DNA from: Agreia sp. VKM Ac-1783
GTDB taxonomy: Bacteria > Actinomycetota > Actinomycetes > Actinomycetales > Microbacteriaceae
NCBI RefSeq assembly: GCF_900177765.1
Contig: NZ_FXWI01000005.1
Coordinates: 1 to 64,000, forward strand
DNA: 64,000 nucleotides
Direction of reading: 5' to 3'
The translations under genes and the position numbers were made by a program. The notes beneath the pieces are model-generated. The model worked only from the letters and a program-made list of their open reading frames with translations, was not told the origin of the DNA and did no database searches. This document shows, piece after piece, positions 43,937 through 51,951 of this stretch. Each line of letters starts with the position of its first letter. Position 1 is the first letter of the stretch.

Positions 43937-44191
43937 ATGACCAGCCACCGCGTTGTCGCCCCCGAGCAGCCCACCGACGGATCGAAGCTGAAGGGGCCGG
44001 CGTCGTACTTTCCGAGCATCGAAAGCACCTATGGCAAGCCCATCCAGGAGTGGCTCGATCTCGTCGTGGTCGAACTGGCCGACCACCCTCACATGCAGGT
44101 CGTGTCGACGCTCAAGTCGGAACACGGGCTGGGGCACGGACACGCCAACGCCATCGTCGCCTATGTGAAGGCGGCTCTCGCCACGCAGTGA
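43937..44191 (+). CDS. DUF4287 domain protein
   Basis: 84 aa, almost entirely one DUF4287 domain: YFPSIESTYGKPIQEWLDLV, then HGLGHGHANAIVAYVKA near the end. The family is widespread in actinobacteria and has no established function. A TATCGT box 6 nt before the ATG points to a leaderless mRNA. Small hairpin after the gene. Confidence 0.82.
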   Translation: MTSHRVVAPEQPTDGSKLKGPASYFPSIESTYGKPIQEWLDLVVVELADHPHMQVVSTLKSEHGLGHGHANAIVAYVKAALATQ

Positions 44192-44194
44192 TGC

Positions 44195-44215
44195 GTCACG
44201 CGGCGCTGGCGTGAC
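44195..44215. terminator. Short hairpin between convergent genes
   Basis: GTCACGC and GCGTGAC pair across a 7-nt GC-rich loop, between the DUF4287 and DUF4383 genes. Weak terminator candidate without a T-tract. Confidence 0.4.
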
Positions 44216-44223
44216 CTGTGGCC

Positions 44224-44607
44224 TCAGGCTCGCGCGGTGACCGGCCCTCGATTGCTGACCGGCACGAAGGCGGCGATCACAGAGATGATTCCCGTGACGA
44301 GGTGGAATCCGATGTCGAAGCCGGTGAATCCCGTCGGCAGGAGGCCGAACAGGGTCGAGTCGGCGAAGGCCAGCAGGGCCATGGCGACGTACATGATGCC
44401 GACGATCGCCAGCACTGCGCGGAGCGCGCTCGCGGAGGTGCGACCAAAGCCGACCCAGAGCAGAGCTACGGCGATGATGACGCGCGCGATGTCGAGAGTC
44501 AGGTCGACATTCGCGATGCCCGCGAGGTGTTCGCCTTCGACAAAGAAGCCGACCACCGCCAGAAGGGCGACGATGATGCCGAGAATTCTTGCTGTCCAGC
44601 GTGCCAT
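44224..44607 (-). CDS. DUF4383-like membrane protein
   Basis: 127 aa with four predicted membrane helices (about 7-25, 37-54, 62-82, 95-118) and FGLLPTGFTGFDIGFHLVTG, typical of DUF4383 proteins. Function unknown. TGAGG lies about 7 nt before the ATG. Confidence 0.75.
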   Translation of the reverse strand: MARWTARILGIIVALLAVVGFFVEGEHLAGIANVDLTLDIARVIIAVALLWVGFGRTSASALRAVLAIVGIMYVAMALLAFADSTLFGLLPTGFTGFDIGFHLVTGIISVIAAFVPVSNRGPVTARA

Positions 44608-44722
44608 AACGCGACCTCAGTTCTGTATCGAAGCGGGTCCGGGCTGTCCGGACTCCTGTTTCGACGCTAGTTAGGGTGCGGCGGCCGCCGAAAAGGGGGT
44701 TGACCTCGAGTCGTGGGTGCCT

Positions 44723-45730
44723 CTAGCCGGCACGCCTTCCTGCCCGTGCCTCCCTGACGAGGAACCAGACGAGGTAGCAGCCGCCGACGACCACGGTGAC
44801 GACGCCGACGGGCAGCGTGACCGGCAGTGCGTGCTGGGCGATCAGGTCGGAGCCGCTGAGCATGGCTGAACCGAAGAGGGCCGTGGTCAGGAGCGGGATG
44901 TGCGGAGTGCCGACGAGGCGTTTCGCGATCTGCGGGGCAGCGAGGGCGACGAAGGCAACGGGCCCTGCCACGGTCGTCGCCACGCACACGAGAACCACAC
45001 CGACCGCGAGCATCGTGATGCGGGTGACAGAAATGCGCACTCCCGTGACGATGGCGACGTCGTCACCCAGGCCGAGTTGGTGCAGCGCGCGAACGTGCAG
45101 GGGGATCACGGCGAGCAGAAGGCCGATGAGCACCGCCGCGGCGGCTACGCCTCCTGCGGTCGCGCCGGCGAGGGTGCCCGCGCCCCAGGCCGAGGCGAAC
45201 AGAGCGGTGTCGAGGTCGACCTGCAGCAGTAGCCAGGTGCCGAATGCGGCGGCCATCGACGAGATCGCGACGCCGACGATGATGAAGCGGAAGCCCCCGA
45301 ATCCCACCCCACGAGAGAACGCGAAGATGAGCAGAGCCGTGGCGAGACCACCGACGAGGGCGCCGATCGTGCGCGACTCGACAGATGAGCCGGCGACGAC
45401 GAGCGATACGAGCATCCCGACGAAGGCGCCGTTCGACAGGCCCAGCACATCGGGACTGGCGAGCGGATTGTGCGTCACCGTCTGAAACAGGCCGCCGGCG
45501 ACGCCGAGGGCCGCACCGACCACGATCGCCGCCGCGATGCGGGGCAGTCTCCACTCGAGCACCACCGTCGTCGTGAGGTCGTTCGCCGTGCCCGAGATCA
45601 CCTTCATCAGATCGGGGAAGGGGATGGGGAAGTCGCCCGACATCGCTCCGATCGCGGCGAGAACGGCGATCACCGCGATCAGCGTCAGGTTCACGGTTGC
45701 CGGGCGGATGCGCCGTCGTGCGTGATGCAT
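44723..45730 (-). CDS. Iron-siderophore ABC permease (FecCD family)
   Basis: 335 aa, about nine membrane helices. Family features RLPRIAAAIVVGAALGVAGG, HNPLASPDVLG and PVAFVALAAPQIAKRLVG (coupling region) are intact. Start ATG 45730 overlaps the stop of the other permease (TGATG). Forms a heterodimer with that permease; no ATPase gene is present beside it. Confidence 0.9.
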   Translation of the reverse strand: MHHARRRIRPATVNLTLIAVIAVLAAIGAMSGDFPIPFPDLMKVISGTANDLTTTVVLEWRLPRIAAAIVVGAALGVAGGLFQTVTHNPLASPDVLGLSNGAFVGMLVSLVVAGSSVESRTIGALVGGLATALLIFAFSRGVGFGGFRFIIVGVAISSMAAAFGTWLLLQVDLDTALFASAWGAGTLAGATAGGVAAAAVLIGLLLAVIPLHVRALHQLGLGDDVAIVTGVRISVTRITMLAVGVVLVCVATTVAGPVAFVALAAPQIAKRLVGTPHIPLLTTALFGSAMLSGSDLIAQHALPVTLPVGVVTVVVGGCYLVWFLVREARAGRRAG

Positions 45731-46740
45731 CACAGCCCCGTCACCCGTCGATTGCGCCGCACCAGCAGCACGAGAACGGGAGCGCCAACGAATGCAGTGA
45801 CGATACCCACGGGCATCTCCGCGGGCAAAGCCACGAGCCGCCCGACGATGTCGGAGGCGAGCACCAGAACGGGCGCGGCGACGATCGACCCGGCGATGAT
45901 CCGACGGTGATCGACTCCGACGATCCACCGCACGACGTGCGGCATCATCAGCCCGACGAACGAGATGGGGCCGGCGACGGCGGTGGCCGTTCCGGCGAGC
46001 AGCGTGATGGCGACCACGGCCAGCAGCCGAGTGCGGGGAACGCTCACGCCCTGACCTGCGGCCACGTCGTCGCCGAGTGCCATGGCATTGAGCGCCGGAC
46101 CGATCGCGAGCGCGAGCGCGATGCCCACGGCCAGTGGAAGAAGAACCGGGGTCGTCACGTCGAAGCCGCGGACGAGCAGGCTGCCGGCCGACCAACCGAG
46201 CATCCGTTCGAAGGCGTCGGGGTTGGTGAGGGTGAGACCGGTCGTGAGTCCGGACAGGACGGCGCCCACGGCCAAACCGGCGAAGGTGAGAGTGAGGGGG
46301 TCGGCCCGGCGGGGGCCAGCGGAACCGAGAAGGAATACCGCCACCGTCAGAACGAAGGCCCCGGCATAGGCGAACCACACATACTGGCCCGGGCTGGCGG
46401 CGCCGAGGAACACGATGGCGACCGCCACGGCGGCCGCGGCTCCGGCGTTGACGCCGAGAATGCCCGGATCGGCCAGCGGATTGCGCGTGATCGCCTGAAT
46501 GAGTGCGCCCGCGCCACCGAGTCCGGCTCCGACTACGAGCGCCGCCGCCGTCCGCGGCACCCGCTGATCCAACAGGATGAAGCGCGACTCCTCGGTTCCT
46601 CTGCCCGCCAGGGTGTCGAGGAGCATGGTCGGCGCGACCGTGTTCGCGCCGACCACGAGCGAGAGAACGACGAGCAGTGCAATAAGCACACAGGCGCCCG
46701 CGACGAAGAGAACAAACCGTCGGGTCGGGTGACTGGTCAC
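45730..46740 (-). CDS. Iron-siderophore ABC permease (FecCD family)
   Basis: 336 aa. Same layout as its partner: LDQRVPRTAAALVVGAGLGG, RNPLADPGILGVNAGA and GPISFVGLMMPHVVRWIVG. GTG 46740 overlaps the stop of the binding-protein gene by 4 nt. Together the three genes encode a siderophore importer without its ATP-binding subunit. Confidence 0.9.
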   Translation of the reverse strand: MTSHPTRRFVLFVAGACVLIALLVVLSLVVGANTVAPTMLLDTLAGRGTEESRFILLDQRVPRTAAALVVGAGLGGAGALIQAITRNPLADPGILGVNAGAAAAVAVAIVFLGAASPGQYVWFAYAGAFVLTVAVFLLGSAGPRRADPLTLTFAGLAVGAVLSGLTTGLTLTNPDAFERMLGWSAGSLLVRGFDVTTPVLLPLAVGIALALAIGPALNAMALGDDVAAGQGVSVPRTRLLAVVAITLLAGTATAVAGPISFVGLMMPHVVRWIVGVDHRRIIAGSIVAAPVLVLASDIVGRLVALPAEMPVGIVTAFVGAPVLVLLVRRNRRVTGL

Positions 46741-47687
46741 TGAGCGTCGCGGAGGATGCTCTCGATGTCGTCGAGTACCTTCAAGCCGCCCATCGGTCCT
46801 ACTCCGGTGATCCAGTACGACTGGTCGACGAGGTGCACGTCGGGGAACGACGACGGGTTCGCGGTGATCGCCTCGGGCATGGTGGTCGGGTCGTCGACGT
46901 TCGTCGTCGTCACGACCACGAGATCGGCGCTGGCCTCGAGGACCTTCTCGGGAGACAGATCGACCGAGATCGAGTTCTGCCAGTCTCTTGCCGGCGTGGT
47001 GAATCCGACGCACTCGAGCGTGCTTCCGGCGAACGACTCCGGTCCATAGACCGTGAGCAGGCCGTCGCGGGGTCGGATGAGCTGCGCGGTTTTGCCCTCG
47101 ACGGCGAACTCGGCCTTGACCTCGTCGCAGCGGGCGTCGTAACCCGCGAGCAGGGTGTCAGCCTGGTCAGCGAGGCCGAGCGCCTTGCCCACCAGTTTCA
47201 CGTTGTCCTTCCAGGGGTCTGCCTGCGAGGCGAGGAAGACCGTGGGCGCGACCGAGGAGAGCTGGTCGTAGAGCGCCGAGTGGCGCGACTCGGTGCCGAT
47301 GATCAGATCGGGTTTGAGCGCGGCGATCTTCTCGACATTGGGCTCGGTGACCGTGCCGACCGACTGGATGCCACTCGCCGCCTTGCCGAGATATGCCGGG
47401 ATGCCAGCGGCCTCGTTGAGAACGGCCGCACCGACCGGAATGACTCCGAGAGCGACCGAGGCATCGAGCGCAACGGGCTCGAGAACCACGACGCGCTTGG
47501 CCTGGGCCGGAACCTCGGACTCGCCGCGAGCGTGCGTCACCGTGATGGTGCCCGCATCCGCTGCACCGGTTGCGGCAGGAGTTGTCGTTGTGGCTGAGCA
47601 GCCGGAAAAGGCCAGAGCGGCAACGACGAGGCCGGCGATCAGCGCGGGGCGTCGGAGGCGACGGGATGCAGGGCGGAGCGGGGGCAT
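46737..47687 (-). CDS. Siderophore-binding lipoprotein
   Basis: 316 aa periplasmic-binding protein of the FepB/FhuD type. Signal peptide with lipobox FSGC (Cys29). The two lobes are joined by a long helix; ALKPDLIIGTESRHSALYDQ and SADLVVVTTTNVDD are typical. It captures a ferric siderophore outside the membrane and feeds the two permeases encoded downstream. A DtxR/IdeR-like palindrome lies 57 bp upstream, so iron repression is likely. Confidence 0.9.
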   Translation of the reverse strand: MPPLRPASRRLRRPALIAGLVVAALAFSGCSATTTTPAATGAADAGTITVTHARGESEVPAQAKRVVVLEPVALDASVALGVIPVGAAVLNEAAGIPAYLGKAASGIQSVGTVTEPNVEKIAALKPDLIIGTESRHSALYDQLSSVAPTVFLASQADPWKDNVKLVGKALGLADQADTLLAGYDARCDEVKAEFAVEGKTAQLIRPRDGLLTVYGPESFAGSTLECVGFTTPARDWQNSISVDLSPEKVLEASADLVVVTTTNVDDPTTMPEAITANPSSFPDVHLVDQSYWITGVGPMGGLKVLDDIESILRDAQ

Positions 47688-47743
47688 GGAGGGTTCTCTC
47701 GTTCGACGTCGGGTGGAGGCGTCGACGACGATGGCGACTCAAG

Positions 47744-47761
47744 TTAGGGTACCCTATCTAA
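47744..47761. promoter_or_regulatory. DtxR/IdeR-like iron box
   Basis: TTAGGGTACCCTATCTAA contains the perfect palindrome TAGGGTACCCTA and resembles the actinobacterial iron box (TTAGG...CCTAA). It lies between the end of the siderophore-interacting gene and the binding-protein gene. Confidence 0.5.
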
Positions 47762-48642
47762 ATCCTCGAACCACGTGCACCGTGGTTCCAATATCCCTGA
47801 GAGTGCACGAGTTTGCGTGGGATTCCAGCGTCGGCGACGATGGAACGAAGCCGCGAAACCGCAGAGCTCTCCGCCGCGATCCAGGCGGCGAAAGCTTCGT
47901 CGGCGGCCCGTGCGGCACGAGCATCCGATGCGGCCCACGAGTGTGCGGCGGCAGAGAGAGCCTCGCCAGCAAGCCGGCCATCGCGCGCGAGGTACTGCAC
48001 GCTCACGCCGCTCGGAACGCGCTCGATCGTGGGGCACGCCCCGACGTCGTCTGCTTCGACCACGATGCTGCCCAGGGCATCAGGGGAGAGGGATGCGACG
48101 ATGCCGTTGAGAGCGGGAATCGCCGTTTCGTCGCCGAGCAGCAGTACGTTGGTGGGCGGCTCGGCCGGCCGCCATTGGATGCCGTGCCGCCGATCGTTCG
48201 CCCGCGCATCCGGCCCTGAGACAAGGATGCGGTCGCCGGCGACGGCGGAGGTCGCCCAGTTCGAGGCGGGCCCGGTCGGATGGTGGATGAAGAAGTCGAT
48301 GTCGAGTTCGCACTCCTGCGGCCGTGCGCTGCCTGTTGTATAGGTGCGCGCGAGGTGGCGTTCGTCTGCGGGCATGCCGGCCAGGGCGGCCCGCCATTCG
48401 GTGACCGAGAGTCCGTCGACGTCGCCCGAGAACGGCCCCTGCCACGGTTGCCGTCGCGCCGCCGTGTGGGTCACATCGTGCGGAAGGATGAGTTTGAGCC
48501 GCTGGTCCAGGCCCCACGGAGCGAAGTGGCGAAGCGACGGCGATCCGAGCGTGACGCGCACGAACGTGCGTGTGATCCTGCGGGTGCGGATGACGCGGGT
48601 GTCGAAGAGGCGGTACGCGGGGATTCCGGGCACGATCGTCAC
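47758..48642 (-). CDS. Siderophore-interacting protein (ferric reductase-like)
   Basis: 294 aa, FAD-binding SIP family: a flavin-binding barrel (about 5-125; LARTYTTGSARPQECELDIDF) and a NAD(P)H domain (about 135-265; LLLGDETAIPALNGI). It releases iron from imported siderophores by reduction in the cytosol. GTG 48642 is supported by TAGGCT 7 nt upstream (leaderless). It precedes the importer genes on the same strand. Confidence 0.9.
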   Translation of the reverse strand: MTIVPGIPAYRLFDTRVIRTRRITRTFVRVTLGSPSLRHFAPWGLDQRLKLILPHDVTHTAARRQPWQGPFSGDVDGLSVTEWRAALAGMPADERHLARTYTTGSARPQECELDIDFFIHHPTGPASNWATSAVAGDRILVSGPDARANDRRHGIQWRPAEPPTNVLLLGDETAIPALNGIVASLSPDALGSIVVEADDVGACPTIERVPSGVSVQYLARDGRLAGEALSAAAHSWAASDARAARAADEAFAAWIAAESSAVSRLRSIVADAGIPRKLVHSQGYWNHGARGSRI

Positions 48643-48648
48643 CCGAGG

Positions 48649-48678
48649 GAGCCTAGCGGGGTCCGGCCCGCTAGGCTC
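48649..48678. promoter_or_regulatory. Symmetric divergent promoter (sip/trpF)
   Basis: GAGCCTAGCGGG and CCCGCTAGGCTC are perfect complements around GTCCGG. Each arm carries TAGGCT on its outward strand, exactly 7 nt before the start codon of SIP (48642) and of trpF (48685). Both genes would therefore have leaderless mRNAs from mirror-image -10 boxes, and the palindrome could also be an operator. Confidence 0.6.
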
Positions 48679-48684
48679 ACCCGC

Positions 48685-49344
48685 ATGGTTTCCCCGTCTC
48701 TTCTGGTGAAGATCTGCGGCCTCCGCACCGAGGCTGCGATCGATGTGGCCGTCGCGGCGGGGGCGGATGCCGTCGGTTTCGTGATCGCCGAAGGCAGCCC
48801 TCGGTTCGTCGATGCTGAGACGGCTCGCCGACTTATCGACCACACCGCCGGGCGGGCGACCACCGTGCTCGTGACGAAGGGGCTCACCCCCGAAGCTGCG
48901 GCGTCCGCCGCGCACGGATGCGGCGTCGACGTACTGCAGGTGCATGGATTCGACCGGCCGCAGGTCGAGCGCACGCTCGAACTCTTTCCGCGCGTGTGGC
49001 GGGCCACGTCGCTCGCTGCTGCGACGGTCGCGTCCGACCTCGACTCCTGGGGCGAGGAGATTCTGCTGATCGACTCACCCCGCGCCGGGTCGGGCGAGCG
49101 CTGGGATCTGGGTGCATTGCAGGCGGGTCGGCCTACCGGCTCCTGGTTGTTGGCCGGTGGACTCGACCCGCAGAACGTGGCACAGGCCGTGAGCGAAGCG
49201 CGGCCGTCGGGAGTCGACGTGTCGAGCGGCGTCGAGTCGGCTCCGGGCATCAAGGACCACGCGCTCATCGAGCGGTTCGTGGCCAGTGCCCGGTCGGTCG
49301 CGTCGTCGTCGTCGTCGTCTCCACGCGAACGCCGCACGATCTGA
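48685..49344 (+). CDS. trpF: Phosphoribosylanthranilate isomerase
   Basis: 219 aa (beta/alpha)8 barrel; it isomerises phosphoribosylanthranilate to CdRP in tryptophan synthesis. KICGLR with the catalytic Cys, VLQVHG, LIDSP and LLAGGLDPQNV, and GVDVSSGVE are all present. It stands alone, away from other trp genes, as happens in actinobacteria. A short run of TCG codons near the end gives a serine tract in an otherwise unconserved tail. Confidence 0.93.
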   Translation: MVSPSLLVKICGLRTEAAIDVAVAAGADAVGFVIAEGSPRFVDAETARRLIDHTAGRATTVLVTKGLTPEAAASAAHGCGVDVLQVHGFDRPQVERTLELFPRVWRATSLAAATVASDLDSWGEEILLIDSPRAGSGERWDLGALQAGRPTGSWLLAGGLDPQNVAQAVSEARPSGVDVSSGVESAPGIKDHALIERFVASARSVASSSSSSPRERRTI

Positions 49345-49387
49345 ACTGAGTCGGGACCATGGTCGACTTGTCGCGGGCGGCCGTTGT

Positions 49388-49393
49388 TAGTGT
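49388..49393 (+). promoter_or_regulatory. -10 box of leaderless acetyltransferase gene
   Basis: TAGTGT, 6 nt before the GTG at 49400. Confidence 0.45.
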
Positions 49394-49399
49394 CAGACG

Positions 49400-49963
49400 G
49401 TGGACAGTAGAGCAGCGGCACCGTCGAAGGGCATCACCTTCGAGAGCGGATCCGAGCTGTCCCGTGCGATGGTCGACGAGGTCTCTCGCGCGTGGACGCT
49501 CCTTCCACGGATCAACGCGGTTGCGCCTGGAGACTTCGCCGCGATGCGTGAGGTTCTCGCTGAGCTCATCGGCGAGGAGCTCGAACCGACCGTGCGGGTG
49601 CTGCCCCCTTTCTATCCGGATGGCGGCCGCAATCTGCGGTTCGGTCGAAACGTCTTCGTGAACCACGGATGCACGGCGGTGGTCGTCGGTGGAATCGATA
49701 TCGGTGACGACGTGATGATCGGCCCCAACGTGCAGCTCATCAGCGGAGGGCACTCCCTCGACCCCGACACCCGCCGGTCCGTGTGCACCTGCGCTCCGAT
49801 CCGGATCGGCCGCGGCGTGTGGATCGGAGCCGGCGCGACGATCCTGCAAGGTGTGACCGTGGGAGACGACGCGGTCGTCGCGGCGGGTGCGGTGGTCACG
49901 AAGGATGTCGCACCCCGCACCCTCGTCGGCGGTGTGCCGGCACGCCTGATGCGTGAACTCTAA
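49400..49963 (+). CDS. Maltose/galactoside O-acetyltransferase family protein
   Basis: 187 aa left-handed beta-helix (hexapeptide repeat) acetyltransferase of the Maa/LacA/NodL group. The N-terminal helical cap is followed by GRNVFVNHGCTAVV, ISGGHSLDPDTR (catalytic His) and repeated hexapeptides ending AVVTKDVAPRTLVGGVPARL. It acetylates a sugar hydroxyl from acetyl-CoA. Leaderless GTG start. No pathway context. Confidence 0.88.
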   Translation: MDSRAAAPSKGITFESGSELSRAMVDEVSRAWTLLPRINAVAPGDFAAMREVLAELIGEELEPTVRVLPPFYPDGGRNLRFGRNVFVNHGCTAVVVGGIDIGDDVMIGPNVQLISGGHSLDPDTRRSVCTCAPIRIGRGVWIGAGATILQGVTVGDDAVVAAGAVVTKDVAPRTLVGGVPARLMREL

Positions 49964-50002
49964 GCGGCAACACGCCACCCGACCCGAAAGGAAACCGACA
50001 CG

Positions 50003-50446
50003 ATGAGCGATCCGCAGGATGCTCTTCACGATCTAGCGGCAGCGGCCCGCCGATCTCCAGGAGCCAGACTCGTGACCATCTCGACCATCGATGTGGATCA
50101 GGACGAGATGACCCGGGTCTACTCGACCGATCCCGGGAGCTATCCGGTCGGAGACCGGGACAAGCCGCTTCGAGAGGGAGACGACGACCCCTGGTATGAC
50201 CGCGTCGTCGTGCAGCAACGGCCCTGGGTGAGTCTCGACGTCGATGACCTTCGCGCGAATTTTGCAGACCATGAACTCATCGAGTCTCTCGGGTGCGGAG
50301 CGATCATCAATGTTCCCGTTGTGCACGAGGGTGCCACGATCGGCTCGATCAACCTGCTCGATGCCGCTGGCCGATACGACCAGTCTTCCGTGCACGCCGC
50401 AGTCGCGCTTGCCGCCCGCATCGTTCCGGTCTTGGCTGCGCTGTAG
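50003..50446 (+). CDS. GAF-domain protein
   Basis: 147 aa, a single GAF domain covering nearly the whole protein (VYSTDPGSYPVGDRDK, then CGAIINVPVVHEGATIGSIN). Resembles the stand-alone GAF proteins that bind small molecules in catabolic clusters. AAAGGA lies 8-9 nt before the ATG. No output domain, so its role is open. Confidence 0.78.
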   Translation: MSDPQDALHDLAAAARRSPGARLVTISTIDVDQDEMTRVYSTDPGSYPVGDRDKPLREGDDDPWYDRVVVQQRPWVSLDVDDLRANFADHELIESLGCGAIINVPVVHEGATIGSINLLDAAGRYDQSSVHAAVALAARIVPVLAAL

Positions 50447-50476
50447 ACGTCGTGGCGCCGTGACAAGCTGAGTGCC

Positions 50477-51364
50477 ATGCCCAACCCGCGCTTCTCGCCC
50501 TCGGATGCCGAGCGCGTCGCATCCGACCCGGGGCTGCTTGTCGAGTTCGTCGAGCATTACACGGGTGTCCATGATCCGCTCGATGCACTGTGGTGGATGA
50601 CGCACCCGAACGATCCCGCTCCCAGCGGACGCCACTCGCCGCTGAACGAACTCAAGCCCCTGGAAGCGGTCGTCTACGGCGTTCCATCACCGGCTACCGC
50701 GGCGGCCACAGAGCAGCTGCGCAGGCTGGTTCAGACAATCGAATCGGAGCGTGCGGCGACTCGCGCCGCCCTCGCCGCGAGCCTCGCCGCGGAATCGCGA
50801 GCCATCGCTCGGGGCGCCGAGCAGGCCGACTCGTCGCATCCGGAGCCGTCGCATCCGGAGCCTTCGCAGCGGGAGGCGGGCGTGCGGATCACGAGACGGC
50901 GCTTCTACCGAGCGACGGTGCTCACGTCGGTAGCGGTCATCGCTGCGCTGATCGGCGTGCTGGCAGGCGGTTTCGTGGGCAACCAGAGAGAGGCGCCGGC
51001 GGTCGACACGACGGGAGCCCTTGCGATCTTCGACGAGCCTCAGGTCGTCGCGGACGTTCCTCCCAACGCACTGAACCAACCGCAGTTCGACGTCCTCAGT
51101 TTCCGCGCACTCGTGGACTCCCCGCCGGTGTACGTGGCGCGGGCAGCCAGCGGACAGGACGTGTGCCTGGTTCTTGTTCAGCCCGAGGGCAAGATGGCTG
51201 CGAGCTGCGTCGACGCTGAGTCGTTTCCAGAGTCAGGGCTCACCATCAGAGGTTCCTACGAGAACCCGGGAACTGTGCAGGCAGACGATCCCGACACCGG
51301 AACGTTCTTGCTGGTCGACGTGACCTGGCTGCCCGACGGAAATTTTTACAGCAGATCCGGCTGA
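50477..51364 (+). CDS. Hypothetical membrane protein
   Basis: 295 aa. Residues 1-130 are cytoplasmic and include an Ala/Glu-rich helix and a duplicated SHPEP pentapeptide; a single membrane helix follows (about 150-172), then an extracytoplasmic domain of about 120 residues with two cysteines (CLVLVQ and SCVDAES). The topology resembles actinobacterial anti-sigma-like proteins, but no zinc motif is visible. I do not recognise the family. Confidence 0.7.
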   Translation: MPNPRFSPSDAERVASDPGLLVEFVEHYTGVHDPLDALWWMTHPNDPAPSGRHSPLNELKPLEAVVYGVPSPATAAATEQLRRLVQTIESERAATRAALAASLAAESRAIARGAEQADSSHPEPSHPEPSQREAGVRITRRRFYRATVLTSVAVIAALIGVLAGGFVGNQREAPAVDTTGALAIFDEPQVVADVPPNALNQPQFDVLSFRALVDSPPVYVARAASGQDVCLVLVQPEGKMAASCVDAESFPESGLTIRGSYENPGTVQADDPDTGTFLLVDVTWLPDGNFYSRSG

Positions 51365-51406
51365 CGGGCGCAACCGCGCGATTCGATCCGCCGCCCGCGG
51401 CGCGGG

Positions 51407-51412
51407 CATAAT
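51407..51412 (+). promoter_or_regulatory. -10 box of leaderless GNAT gene
   Basis: CATAAT, 6 nt before the GTG at 51419; close to the TATAAT consensus. Confidence 0.4.
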
Positions 51413-51418
51413 CGAGGT

Positions 51419-51874
51419 GTGGAGTTGGAACAGGTGTCGCCCTCTGACACCGGCTCGATTCGAGAGTTTCTGAGGGCTGCCGATCTGACTCTGGCAGGGC
51501 TGGATGCGCCGGGCGTGCACCTCTGGGTCGCGCGAGACGAGCGTGGCCGAATCGTCGGCAGCACGGGCTTCGAGCTCAGTGCGGATGGCCGACACGCGCT
51601 CATCCGGAGTGTCGCGGTGGACCCGCAGCAGCGTTCCGCGGGTTCCGGCTCCCGACTCGCGCGATTCGCGATGGATGCCGCGCGGCAGAGGGGCGTGGAG
51701 CGCGCGTGGTTGTTTTCACGCAGGTCAGGGCCGTTCTGGCAGAAGCTGGGCTTCACGGGTGCCGACCGAGGCGAACTGGCGTCAGCCCTCGCCGATACGC
51801 ACCAGGTGCGACTCTTCGTCGAGACGGGGCAGCTGGACCGCGAGGTCGCGTGGTCATGCCTACTGACGAGTTGA
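51419..51874 (+). CDS. GNAT-family N-acetyltransferase
   Basis: 151 aa, one GNAT domain. RSVAVDPQQRSAGSGSRLA is the acetyl-CoA pyrophosphate loop, though with AGSGS in place of the common GxGxG/A. ArsN2-like members share this short layout. Leaderless GTG start. The acceptor is unknown. Confidence 0.82.
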   Translation: MELEQVSPSDTGSIREFLRAADLTLAGLDAPGVHLWVARDERGRIVGSTGFELSADGRHALIRSVAVDPQQRSAGSGSRLARFAMDAARQRGVERAWLFSRRSGPFWQKLGFTGADRGELASALADTHQVRLFVETGQLDREVAWSCLLTS

Positions 51875-51886
51875 CGAGATGACGAA

Positions 51887-51917
51887 CGGCGCACCCCGGG
51901 TTGTCCGGAGTGCGCCG
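51887..51917. terminator. Bidirectional hairpin terminator
   Basis: CGGCGCACCCCGG pairs with CCGGAGTGCGCCG (one mismatch) across GTTGT, between the convergent GNAT and haloperoxidase-like genes. Confidence 0.7.
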
Positions 51918-51951
51918 CGTGCTGTCAGCGCGAGCGCTGAGGCTGACGTCG

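Noticed and set aside
49300-49320. TCG trinucleotide run at the end of trpF
   Set aside because: Short in-frame serine tract; likely slippage in a non-conserved tail, not a functional repeat.
50822-50875. Repeated SHPEP codons as a possible tandem repeat array
   Set aside because: Only two to three units inside a linker of a coding gene; too few for a meaningful array.
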